Part shown: positions 7,374 through 14,300 of the stretch, piece by piece
Numbering within the stretch: position 1 is the stretch's first letter
Layout: each line of letters opens with the position of its first letter
NCBI GenBank assembly: GCA_031363055.1
Contig: JANLTP010000225.1
Span: 1 to 18,129, forward strand
DNA from: JANLTP01 sp031363055
GTDB taxonomy: Bacteria > Pseudomonadota > Gammaproteobacteria > Burkholderiales > Burkholderiaceae_E
Direction of reading: 5' to 3'
Length of the DNA stretch: 18,129 nucleotides
Position numbers and translations under genes: made by a program
Notes under the pieces: model-generated
Databases searched by the model: none
What the model saw: the letters and a program-made list of their open reading frames with translations, nothing else
Told to the model about the DNA's origin: nothing

Positions 7374-8197
7374 AGGGCCAAGTGGTTCTCATCACCGGCG
7401 CGAATACCGGCATTGGTCGGGTCACCGCGCGCGAACTGGCGCGGCAGGGTGCCCACGTGTTCATCGCTTGTCGTTCGGCGGAGCGTGCGCGCGCTGTCGT
7501 CGATGAGAACCGCGCTGGAGATCAGCGCGGTTCGGTCGAGCTGTTAAACCTCGATCTCGGCGATCTCGATTCCGTTCGGCAATGCGCCGACACCTTTCTG
7601 GCGCGCGGGCTGCCGCTTCATCTGCTCATCAACAACGCCGGCCTCGCCGGTGCGCGCGGAATGACGCAGTCAGGGTTTGAACTGGCGTTTGGCGTCAATC
7701 ATGTCGGTCACTTCCTCCTGACACAGTTGCTGCTCGAGCGAATCCTGGCATCGGCGCCGGCACGGATCGTCACCGTTGCCAGCAGGGCGCACTATCGTGC
7801 CACCGCAATGGACTGGGAAGCGCTTAGGAGATCGACCGGCTCGCGCACGGGTTTGGCGGAGTACGGTGTTTCGAAACTCGCCAACGTGTTGTTCAGCGCA
7901 GAGCTGAGTCGAAGACTGAAGGGGACCGGTGTCAGCACTTATGCGCTGCATCCGGGCGTGGTCGCTACCGATGTCTGGCGCTCCGTGCCTTGGCCGATTC
8001 GCTCGCTCATCAAACTCGGCATGATCTCGACCGAGGAAGGTGCGCTTACTACACTCTATTGTTCGACCTCGGCCGAGGTGGCGCAACAGACCGGGCTGTA
8101 CTACGATCAGTGCAAGGCCAAGGAGCCGAGCCGTTTGGGCCGCGACCCGGCGCTCGCGGCTGAATTGTGGCGGCGTACCGAGGACTGGTTGCGATGA
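7370..8197 (+). CDS. Short-chain dehydrogenase/reductase, retinol-dehydrogenase-like
   Basis: This 275-residue protein is a classical SDR oxidoreductase. The cofactor loop T-G-A-N-T-G-I-G lies at 9-16. Arg35 in I-A-C-R-S is the kind of residue that favours NADP(H). N-N-A-G is at 88-91, Asn110 in F-G-V-N-H, and the catalytic set is Ser138 (V-A-S-R-A), Tyr165 and Lys169 (Y-G-V-S-K). The long C-terminal part with L-H-P-G-V-V-A-T-D and a tail after Y-Y is like the RDH11-14/WWOX-related group that acts on hydrophobic alcohols or ketones. Its start codon overlaps the MFS stop (ATGA), so the two are translationally coupled and probably handle the same or a linked compound. The substrate is unknown. 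Confidence 0.9.
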   Translation: MKGQVVLITGANTGIGRVTARELARQGAHVFIACRSAERARAVVDENRAGDQRGSVELLNLDLGDLDSVRQCADTFLARGLPLHLLINNAGLAGARGMTQSGFELAFGVNHVGHFLLTQLLLERILASAPARIVTVASRAHYRATAMDWEALRRSTGSRTGLAEYGVSKLANVLFSAELSRRLKGTGVSTYALHPGVVATDVWRSVPWPIRSLIKLGMISTEEGALTTLYCSTSAEVAQQTGLYYDQCKAKEPSRLGRDPALAAELWRRTEDWLR

Positions 8198-8217
8198 CGG
8201 GTATCGGATCATAATAT
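8189..8217 (+). promoter_or_regulatory. Possible promoter of the beta-propeller/J-protein cluster
   Basis: TTGCGA (8189-8194) is followed by the overlapping -10-like hexamers CATAAT (8210-8215, 15-base spacer) and TAATAT (8212-8217, 17-base spacer). This A/T-rich patch stands out from its G/C-rich surroundings and sits about 28 bases before the next ATG. It is a weak pattern match only. Confidence 0.3.
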
Positions 8218-8244
8218 TAAGTCGTACACACCCAGGAGCTCCCC

Positions 8245-9216
8245 ATGACCGCTCACACGCTTTGTGTCGGCACTGCCGGCATGTCCGTCTGGTTCAGCCG
8301 CGATCTCGGTGACACCTGGGAGCGGCCGTATAGCGAAACGGGTCTGTATCTGGAGGCGCGGGTCTGGGCGCTGTCGACCCATCCGCAGCGTCCCGGTGAA
8401 GTATTGGCCGGCACCGACTTCGGAGTCTTTCGCTGGTCGGAAGCGAGCCGGCACTGGTCGCATCTGCCGGGCCCGTTCGATGGTGACTGCACCTGGGCGC
8501 TGGCACAGGATTCGCACAATGCCGATGTGATTGTGGCGGGCACTCATCCGGCGGCGTTGTATCGCTCTGATGACGCCGGCCAATCATGGCGCAAACTCAA
8601 GGTGGCGATGGCCGAACAGTGTCCGTTCGTGGGTGCGCCGCGCGTCACGCAGGTTTTGTTCGACCCGGTTGTGAGAGGCACTTTGTGGGCGAGTGTCGAA
8701 ATTGACGCCGTGCACCGCAGTCGCGATGGTGGGGAAACCTGGACGCGTCATGATCGCGGCCTGGTATCGGGCGATGTTCACAGCATTGCGGTACTCAGGA
8801 ACGGCGCGACCGTTATGCTCGCCGCCACCAATATGGGCTTGCATCGCAGTGTCGATGGTGGCGAAAGCTGGACCCATCAGAAACTCGACTCTCCGTGGCA
8901 ATACACCCGCACGTTAGCGACGCACAACGATAGCAATCACACAGTGTTCCTGACCAACGGCGATGGCCCGCCCGGATCGACCGGCCGCCTGCTGCGCTCT
9001 CGTGACCTCGGCAAGACCTGGCAGGATGTGCGCTTGCCGGGCGAGGCGAACAGCACGCCCTGGTGTGTCAGTTCACCGGCGGATGATCCCTCGATCGTTT
9101 TTGCCGCGACCAACCTCGGCCAGTTATTCCGCAGTGTTGACGGCGGCGAGAGCTGGGTCAAGCTCAAGCGCGAGTTTGGCGAGGTCAGGTCTATGGCGAT
9201 GGTGCCGAATCGTTGA
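8245..9216 (+). CDS. Cytoplasmic Asp-box (BNR-type) beta-propeller protein
   Basis: This 323-residue protein is built of sialidase/VPS10-type propeller repeats. Six Asp boxes (S-x-D-x-G-x-T/S-W) are visible at 18-25, 108-115, 159-166, 202-209, 252-259 and 297-304, and a degenerate one lies around 64-72 (W-S-E-A-S-R-H-W), which would make about seven blades. Asp boxes are structural turns between strands, so they do not prove glycosidase activity; the catalytic Arg triad and Tyr of true sialidases are not obvious. There is no signal peptide or membrane segment, unlike many secreted relatives. A strong AGGAG at 8234-8238, six bases before the ATG, indicates good translation. It begins 47 bases after the dehydrogenase and ends 9 bases before the J-protein gene. 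Function unknown; a binding scaffold is as likely as an enzyme. Confidence 0.85.
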   Translation: MTAHTLCVGTAGMSVWFSRDLGDTWERPYSETGLYLEARVWALSTHPQRPGEVLAGTDFGVFRWSEASRHWSHLPGPFDGDCTWALAQDSHNADVIVAGTHPAALYRSDDAGQSWRKLKVAMAEQCPFVGAPRVTQVLFDPVVRGTLWASVEIDAVHRSRDGGETWTRHDRGLVSGDVHSIAVLRNGATVMLAATNMGLHRSVDGGESWTHQKLDSPWQYTRTLATHNDSNHTVFLTNGDGPPGSTGRLLRSRDLGKTWQDVRLPGEANSTPWCVSSPADDPSIVFAATNLGQLFRSVDGGESWVKLKREFGEVRSMAMVPNR

Positions 9217-9225
9217 GCAGCGCCG

Positions 9226-10488
9226 ATGTGTGCGCGAAATCGATCAAACCCGGCGTCGAAGTTCGAGTCGGTTGTCGACCAAGGCCAAGGCCAAGGCTCG
9301 ACCCTGATTAAAGTACTCGTACAAAGCAAGCCGATCTCCAAGGCCCACGAGACGTTCCAAAAGTTGGTTGCCAAGATCGGTGTCAAACGTGACCAACTCA
9401 AAGAGTGGCAGGACTATCAGCCACGTTTTAATCAACGGTTGGCGGGTGAACTCGTGCCCTTGCAGACGGAGCTGCGCCGCGGCCAACGGCAGATGGTGGA
9501 GCTCATCGACCGTCTGCTGAGCGACTCAGCACCCGTTCGTCGGCTAAAGCGCGTGCAGCGCGAAAAGCTGGAGCAAATGCTTCGCCAGTTGCTCGATTCA
9601 CTGTTCGAGGGCGACAACAACAATGAGGGCGACAAGGCGCTGGTCGACTTGTACGACAAATATAACGAAATCTCGCACGCGGAAAATCGACAGCTCGATA
9701 TCGAAATGGCCGAGGCGATGCTCAGCGATGTTTTTGGTGTCGACGTTGGGCCGGATCACGGCGCGACCAGCGCCGATGAATTGCTTGAAAACGCGCAGGA
9801 TCTGATTCGAGAGCGCGCCGCGCAGCGACATGCGCAGGAGGCGCAGGCGTGGCAGAACGCGCGTACGTCCAATCGGTCCAAAGCGGGCGCGGCGAAGATC
9901 GAAGCCGCTCGAATACGGCGTGAACAGGCGAGTCAGGAAATCGGCCAATCTTTGCGCGATGTCTATCGTAAGCTCGTCAGTGCACTGCACCCGGATCGCG
10001 AGCCGGATGCGCAAGAGCGGGCGCGCAAAACGACTTTGATGCAGCGGGTCAATCAAGCCTATGCCAATAAAGAACTCTTGACGCTTTTAGGGCTGCAAAT
10101 CGAGATCGAGCAGATTGACGCCGATCACCTTTCGACAGTGCCGCCCGCGCGGCTGGCGCACTATATTGAGATTCTGCGCGAGCAATTGGCCGGCCTCGAG
10201 CGAGAGCTTGCGCATTTTGCAGATACTTTCGGATATTTGTCGCCCCGGGGATCGGCCTTGACGCCGGCCAAGGTCGATCGAGAATTAAGCATTGACCTTG
10301 CAAATCTCAAGGTCCGAATTCGCGTATTGCAGGGCGATCTGGTGGCGTTCCGTGACCCCGCTGCTCTTCGCGCGATCCTCAAGGAATATCGGCTGGAGGA
10401 CCCGGATGAAGACATGGATGACGTGTTCGAGTTGATGAATACGTTTGTTGAGCCGGTGGGGCGTCGTCGCGGTGCCAGGCGACGCTGA
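9226..10488 (+). CDS. J-domain (DnaJ-like) co-chaperone with long helical N-terminus
   Basis: This 420-residue protein carries a J domain in its middle, not at its N-terminus. The J signature is L-R-D-V-Y-R-K-L-V-S-A-L-H-P-D-R, with the essential HPD at 255-257, followed by a helix with R-V-N-Q-A-Y-A-N. J domains stimulate the ATPase of DnaK-type Hsp70s. Residues ~35-240 are charged and helical with coiled-coil character (runs of Glu, Arg, Lys, Gln). Residues ~290-400 are another helical region ending in an acidic patch and a basic tail (G-R-R-R-G-A-R-R-R). It lacks the Gly/Phe and zinc-finger regions of DnaJ. The ATG at 9226 is the first start after an in-frame stop at 9214-9216; the first ~30 residues look unconserved, so translation might begin later. 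Its stop overlaps the next start by one base. Confidence 0.85.
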   Translation: MCARNRSNPASKFESVVDQGQGQGSTLIKVLVQSKPISKAHETFQKLVAKIGVKRDQLKEWQDYQPRFNQRLAGELVPLQTELRRGQRQMVELIDRLLSDSAPVRRLKRVQREKLEQMLRQLLDSLFEGDNNNEGDKALVDLYDKYNEISHAENRQLDIEMAEAMLSDVFGVDVGPDHGATSADELLENAQDLIRERAAQRHAQEAQAWQNARTSNRSKAGAAKIEAARIRREQASQEIGQSLRDVYRKLVSALHPDREPDAQERARKTTLMQRVNQAYANKELLTLLGLQIEIEQIDADHLSTVPPARLAHYIEILREQLAGLERELAHFADTFGYLSPRGSALTPAKVDRELSIDLANLKVRIRVLQGDLVAFRDPAALRAILKEYRLEDPDEDMDDVFELMNTFVEPVGRRRGARRR

Positions 10489-11558
10489 TGCGTGGAAGTG
10501 TCCCCAGCGATGCAGCGAACACGTGGCCACCCTCACTTCGTCGTGCGTTGATCAAGGTTCAGCCCGACTACTTCGGCTGGCCTCCTGACCAACAACTGCG
10601 CTACAGAGTTGATCTGCCTGATGCCGATCGCGAAGCATTGATCACCGACCTGCTGCGTGCGCATGGTCATCGCCGACCGGTGGCGACCGCGAAGCTTGAG
10701 TCCAATGGCCGGATATCGCTGGCCGTTCAACACCAGGTCAACCACTGGCTGCAACCACTGATTGGCATCGGTGAAGACAACTTCTCTCTTAATGAGCATT
10801 TTGCGCATGGGTGCTCACTGCTGAACTTCGAAACCTTGCTAGCCTACGACGAAGACGATCACGATTTTCAAGAGGAGGCTCGAGTACGTGATTTTCCGGG
10901 GCATGTTAAGAGACCCTACGCCGGTGATCTGCACGGCACATGGGCGCGCTGCTTGACCGACGGGCAATTGACGTACCTGAACTTGAGCATGGCGGCCTGG
11001 TATGTCTACGGCGCTGCCGAGTCGGCGGCCATTGACGAGGTCAAGCGGCTGGTACCGCATCGATATGTTGCCGGGCCGGCTCATGGCAAGAAGACCCCGG
11101 ACGGTATGTCGCGCTGGGACCAGCACGTTGATGCGGGCGGCCATGAAGGATTGCTGGACGAATTGCAGCGTCGCGTTCGGGCCTACGAATCTCTGCGCAG
11201 TCATGCCTTGCTGTCCGAGTTAAAGGACCGCGCAGAGGGCTCCATCTGGTTCATTGACCATCCGTATCCCGTTGAGCCAAAAGCGCAGGGTGAACGTAAC
11301 CTGCTGATAGTCTTCAGTCATCCGTTAGCATTGGCTAATGTGCGCTTCACGTCATTTCTGCGCGACTGCACGGCGCTGGAGCAACCGCGCGATGAATTGA
11401 GTGCACTTGAAGCACGTGAAGTCAACGCGATGCTAAGCTTTGTCGCCGAACAGCACGACCACTTGCGGCGTAATTTTGATCCTAAATTAACGACACTTCG
11501 GAAGCGTAAAAAGGTCCTCTTCTATCCGAACGCGCTACGCGATCTTGAGGATCGCTAA
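10488..11558 (+). CDS. Hypothetical protein, translationally coupled to the J-protein
   Basis: I do not recognise this 356-residue protein. It looks soluble, with no signal peptide and no membrane helix. It is rich in Asp, His, Trp and Tyr in its first two thirds, with a very acidic patch Y-D-E-D-D-H-D-F-Q-E-E (~118-128), and turns basic near its end (T-L-R-K-R-K-K-V-L-F). Charged His/Asp clusters such as W-D-Q-H-V-D-A-G-G-H-E could bind metal, but no known catalytic motif is evident. Its ATG overlaps the J-protein stop (TGATG) with an AGG 8 bases upstream, so the two are almost certainly made together in fixed proportion. That makes a J-protein partner or client the simplest hypothesis. Codon usage and frame integrity look like a real gene. 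Confidence 0.8.
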   Translation: MRGSVPSDAANTWPPSLRRALIKVQPDYFGWPPDQQLRYRVDLPDADREALITDLLRAHGHRRPVATAKLESNGRISLAVQHQVNHWLQPLIGIGEDNFSLNEHFAHGCSLLNFETLLAYDEDDHDFQEEARVRDFPGHVKRPYAGDLHGTWARCLTDGQLTYLNLSMAAWYVYGAAESAAIDEVKRLVPHRYVAGPAHGKKTPDGMSRWDQHVDAGGHEGLLDELQRRVRAYESLRSHALLSELKDRAEGSIWFIDHPYPVEPKAQGERNLLIVFSHPLALANVRFTSFLRDCTALEQPRDELSALEAREVNAMLSFVAEQHDHLRRNFDPKLTTLRKRKKVLFYPNALRDLEDR

Positions 11559-11560
11559 TC

Positions 11561-12124
11561 ATGGCAAGTGCCCCTACTTGGGCTTTTCGGGCTCGTTTTC
11601 GACGCGGTGCCTTTGGCTGGAAGGGCACGCGCAAAGCCATTGAGCGTTTAAACGAGGCATTGGGCGAGATCGAGCGCATGGCGCGCGTCGACCCGTCATC
11701 GGCCGGCGAGGGGGCAGTGCCTTTGCTTGAAAAGCTCTTGCCTGCGATCTGTGACATCGACAGTTCCAGCGGCGCCTTGGGTGAGGCCTGCGCCGGTGCC
11801 GTGGAGATCCTGGTCCCGTTGATCGCGGCGGCACTGGTGCCCCGTCGTGTGCGCGAGAAATGGCTGGAGCGACTGTTCGAGGCCTTTCAGGATGATGATC
11901 CACCCTACATTGAGTTCTTGGGGGAACACTGGCGCGTGCTGTTCGCGGAGCCCAGCCTGGCTTCGCATTGGGCGGACCAGCTTTTGCCGCTGGTGCAGCG
12001 GGTCTTGGCGGAACGCTGCCAAGGGGTCTATGTCTATACCAAGGCCGGTACGCCCTGTTTCAGCGCGCTGTTTCATTGCGACCGCCAAGACGCTCAAACA
12101 ATTCGATTTGGCGCGGGCAATTAA
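11561..12124 (+). pseudogene. Probable N-terminal remnant of a longer conserved protein of unknown function
   Basis: The open frame encodes 187 residues and starts two bases after the previous stop, with a GAGG 10 bases upstream. The N-terminal half (M-A-S-A-P-T-W-A-F-R-A-R-F-R-R-x-A-F-G-W-K, then a helical stretch with S-S-S-G-A and W-L-E-R-L-F-E-A-F-Q-D-D-D-P-P-Y-I-E) matches, from memory, a proteobacterial family whose members are roughly twice or more this length and run on as helical repeats. Here homology stops at about residue 172 (C-F-S-A-L-F-H-C-D-R) and 15 unrelated residues precede the TAA. The other two frames downstream hold no continuation, so this looks like a deletion rather than a point frameshift. 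The shortened product may still be made. Function of the family is unknown to me. Confidence 0.55.
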
Positions 12125-12161
12125 CGGGCGCGCGCTGCGGCAGCGCTCAAACGGACTCGAT
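12091..12161 (+). repeat. Imperfect short direct repeat at the truncation point
   Basis: CGCTCAAAC-N3-TCGAT at 12091-12107 recurs as CGCTCAAAC-N4-TCGAT at 12144-12161. The two copies straddle the stop codon of the truncated gene. Confidence 0.6.
12132..12146 (+). other. Small GC hairpin between the truncated gene and the LysR gene
   Basis: GCGCTG (12132-12137) pairs perfectly with CAGCGC (12141-12146) around a three-base loop. No T-run follows, so it is not a classical intrinsic terminator. Confidence 0.4.
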
Positions 12162-12177
12162 GTGTTGTTGCGGAAAT

Positions 12178-12182
12178 GGAGG
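12178..12182 (+). promoter_or_regulatory. Ribosome binding site deciding the LysR start
   Basis: A full GGAGG lies seven bases before the ATG at 12190. It selects this start over in-frame starts as far up as 11968, which lie inside the preceding gene. Confidence 0.75.
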
Positions 12183-12189
12183 AACACGA

Positions 12190-13107
12190 ATGGACGCCAA
12201 GTGGCTGGAAGACTTCCTGAGCGTTGCCCGCACTGGCAATTTTTCGCAATCCGCAAGTGAGCGTAATGTGACGCAGTCGGCGTTCAGCCGACGTATCAAG
12301 TCGCTGGAGCAATGGGTCGGGGTCGCCTTGATTGACCGCTCGTCCTATCCGACGCGCTTGACACCCGCCGGAGCGCAGTTTCACACAGCCGCACAAAAAG
12401 CCACCAGATCCCTGTTGAAGACACGGCAGGACCTTCGACAGGCCTTGAGCGCGAACCGCAAGGTTTTGCGCATTGCCGTCCAGCATTCGCTGGCCAGCCA
12501 GTTCCTGGTGCAGTGGCTGGCCACACTGCCGCTGGCTCAAGACTCCTTGCTGGTGCGCGTGCGTGCCGACAATCTGCACGACTGTGTCCGTGATCTGGAA
12601 GAGGGCAACGTCGACCTGCTGGTGCACTACGCGCATGCCGACTTGCCGCTACTTCTGGACGATGCGCGCTACCCGTCGTTGACGATTGCCCAGGAAACGC
12701 TGTCGCCGTACTCCAAGCCTGGTGCCGATCAGCAGCCGCTCCATACATTGCGACCGGCGGCCGCTACGCCAGTGCCGTGGCTGACCTATAGCGGTGAGGC
12801 TTTTCTGGGTGGCGCCACAGCGCTGGCCGTTTCCCGGGCATCACCACCATTGGACTTGTATCCGGTCTTCGAAAGCGCGCTGACCGAGGCACTGCGCGCC
12901 GCAGCTCTGGGGGGTTTGGGCGTGGCATGGCTACCGGCCCGCACGGTTGCGGACGATCTGCTACAACACAGACTGGTACGGGCCGGGCCCGCCGAGTTCG
13001 ACGAGCCCTTGCTGATTTGCCTTCATGGCGATCGAGCGATGCTCACGGACCGGTTCGATCGGCTTTGGGATTCGATACAACTCTTGGCCAATAACCTGCC
13101 AGCTTGA
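12190..13107 (+). CDS. LysR-family transcriptional regulator, HypT/YjiE-like
   Basis: This 305-residue regulator has the LysR layout: an N-terminal winged HTH (residues 1-60, W-L-E-D-F-L then Q-S-A-F-S-R-R-I-K-S-L-E), a linker helix, and a periplasmic-binding-protein-like effector domain (~90-295). The HTH, the R-S-S-Y-P-T-R-L-T-P-A-G stretch, and the later L-T-Y-S-G-E-A-F-L-G and G-L-G-V-A-W-L-P segments resemble E. coli HypT (YjiE), the hypochlorite-responsive regulator. HypT is switched on by oxidation of three methionines; this protein has only two Met in all (the start and one near residue 280), so that mechanism cannot apply. It lies on the same strand as the downstream PLP enzyme and importer, which is unusual since LysR genes are often divergent. 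The dyad at 13156-13178 is its likely operator. Confidence 0.9.
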   Translation: MDAKWLEDFLSVARTGNFSQSASERNVTQSAFSRRIKSLEQWVGVALIDRSSYPTRLTPAGAQFHTAAQKATRSLLKTRQDLRQALSANRKVLRIAVQHSLASQFLVQWLATLPLAQDSLLVRVRADNLHDCVRDLEEGNVDLLVHYAHADLPLLLDDARYPSLTIAQETLSPYSKPGADQQPLHTLRPAAATPVPWLTYSGEAFLGGATALAVSRASPPLDLYPVFESALTEALRAAALGGLGVAWLPARTVADDLLQHRLVRAGPAEFDEPLLICLHGDRAMLTDRFDRLWDSIQLLANNLPA

Positions 13108-13123
13108 AAACCAGGCGTTCAAG
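13103..13123 (+). promoter_or_regulatory. Inverted repeat over the LysR stop codon
   Basis: CTTGAA (13103-13108) and TTCAAG (13118-13123) form a perfect dyad around a 9-base centre, overlapping the TGA at 13105-13107. No T-run follows. It has the same geometry as the dyad centred 54 bases downstream but a different sequence. It could be a weak terminator hairpin or a second binding site. Confidence 0.35.
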
Positions 13124-13157
13124 GGAGTCGGCGCTTAACGATCGAGCGGGCGTTCAA
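13114..13157 (+). repeat. Nine-base direct repeat in the intergenic region
   Basis: GGCGTTCAA occurs at 13114-13122 and again at 13149-13157, 35 bases apart. The first copy overlaps the right arm of the first dyad and the second overlaps the left edge of the operator-like dyad. The arrangement hints at duplicated protein contacts but may be chance. Confidence 0.4.
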
Positions 13158-13178
13158 CTATGAATCCAGCGCATAGTT
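13156..13178 (+). promoter_or_regulatory. Candidate LysR operator (T-N11-A dyad)
   Basis: AACTATG (13156-13162) and CATAGTT (13172-13178) make a perfect 7-base dyad around 9 bases. T13161 and A13173 satisfy the LysR-box T-N11-A rule within interrupted symmetry. It lies between the LysR gene and the PLP-enzyme gene. If the promoter at 13194-13224 is right, the dyad is centred near -63, the usual activator recognition position for this family. It probably controls the enzyme-importer operon. Confidence 0.6.
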
Positions 13179-13193
13179 ACTGCGCAAATGTCA

Positions 13194-13224
13194 TTAGACG
13201 TCCGGACTGCAGCCGCCCTAATAT
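13194..13224 (+). promoter_or_regulatory. Possible weak promoter of the PLP-enzyme/importer operon
   Basis: TTAGAC (13194-13199) and TAATAT (13219-13224) are 19 bases apart. Both hexamers and the spacing are poor, as expected of an activator-dependent promoter. A perfect GTCCGGAC palindrome lies in the spacer. Transcription would begin near 13231, about 38 bases before the ATG. Confidence 0.3.
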
Positions 13225-13268
13225 TTGATGGGCCGCATAGCCACTAAATCCCTCGGTCAGGCGATTTC

Positions 13269-14276
13269 ATGAACCTCGAAAAATTCCCGCGCGTCCGTCT
13301 TGGCCATTGGCCAACCCGGTTGGAGCCGATGCTGCGCTTGCGCCAAAAACTCGGTGGACCACGCCTCTTCATTAAACGCGACGATTGCACTGGCTTGGCC
13401 AGCGGCGGCAGCAAAACCCGCAAGCTTGAGTTTTTGGTCGGTGAGGCAATGAACCAGGGGGCAGATACGCTGTTGACCCACGGGGCGGTGCAGTCCAACC
13501 ACGTGCGGCAAACAGCGGCTGCCGCCGCTTTTGCAGGCCTGGCGTGCGAGGCGATCCTGGAGTCCAGGCTCGAAGGAGCCCCGCAGGACTATTCAGACTC
13601 GGGCAACGTCTTTCTGGACAAACTGTTTGGAGCACGCTTGCATCATGTGCCGGGCGGCACCGCAATGGATGCTGCCCTCGAGACGCTGGCCGCGCAACTG
13701 CGTGCGGCCGGCCGCAAGCCTTATGTCATCCCCGGTGGGGGCTCGAATGCCCTGGGATCGCTGGGCTATGTTGAATGTGTGCGCGAGTTGCGTGAGCAAT
13801 GCATCGACCTGGGTTTGAAGAATCCTCACCTGGTGCACGCAACCGGAAGTGCCGGCACACAAGCCGGGCTGGTCGCCGGAATACACGCGCTCGGTCTCGG
13901 TTGGCCCGTTACCGGAATTGGCGTACGAGCGCCACGCGAGGTGCAAGAGAGCAGAGTCCACGGGCTGGCACAGCGCGTGCTAGAGCTGATGGGCGTCAAC
14001 ACGGCGTTGCCGCGCGAGGAAGTGGTAGCGGATGATCACTTCATTGGCGCGGGGTACGGTGTACCGACTGACAGCATGCTGGAGGCGGTGCAAATGCTGG
14101 CGAGTTGCGAAGGAATCCTGATGGATCCGGTCTACACCGGCAAGGGAATGGCTGGCATGATCTCGATGCTGCGCGCCAAAGCGTTTGCAGCCGACGAGGA
14201 CGTCATCTTCATCCATACCGGTGGCTCGGTTGCCTTGTTCAGTTACCGCTGGGCGTTCGAGGGCAAAATTACATGA
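13269..14276 (+). CDS. PLP-dependent D-cysteine desulfhydrase / L-cysteate sulfo-lyase family enzyme
   Basis: This 335-residue enzyme is a fold-type II PLP protein of the ACC deaminase/D-cysteine desulfhydrase group. The PLP lysine is 49 in G-G-S-K-T-R-K-L-E-F, the Q-S-N-H loop is at 75-78, the phosphate-binding G-S-A-G-T at 193-197, and D-P-V-Y-T-G-K-G with H-T-G-G at 286-293 and 316-319. DcyD releases H2S, pyruvate and ammonia from D-cysteine; CuyA releases sulfite from L-cysteate. The H-A-T-G-S-A-G-T-Q-A-G-L and G-I-G-V-R-A-P segments look more like CuyA than E. coli DcyD, so both remain possible. The residue before the lysine is Ser where G-G-N-K is usual. An AGG seven bases upstream supports the start. 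The importer genes follow 24 bases later. Confidence 0.88.
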   Translation: MNLEKFPRVRLGHWPTRLEPMLRLRQKLGGPRLFIKRDDCTGLASGGSKTRKLEFLVGEAMNQGADTLLTHGAVQSNHVRQTAAAAAFAGLACEAILESRLEGAPQDYSDSGNVFLDKLFGARLHHVPGGTAMDAALETLAAQLRAAGRKPYVIPGGGSNALGSLGYVECVRELREQCIDLGLKNPHLVHATGSAGTQAGLVAGIHALGLGWPVTGIGVRAPREVQESRVHGLAQRVLELMGVNTALPREEVVADDHFIGAGYGVPTDSMLEAVQMLASCEGILMDPVYTGKGMAGMISMLRAKAFAADEDVIFIHTGGSVALFSYRWAFEGKIT

Positions 14277-14300
14277 TTCGCTTAATTTAAAGGGAAATCC

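Noticed and set aside
8245..9216. Sialidase or other glycosidase
   Set aside because: Asp boxes are only structural turns; catalytic residues and an export signal are not seen.
11968..12189. N-terminal extension of the LysR protein
   Set aside because: GGAGG seven bases before ATG 12190, and a standard LysR HTH starting right there, fix the start; the extension overlaps the preceding gene in another frame.
13103..13123. Rho-independent terminator after the LysR gene
   Set aside because: The stem is only six A/T-containing pairs and no T-run follows. Kept as an inverted repeat only.
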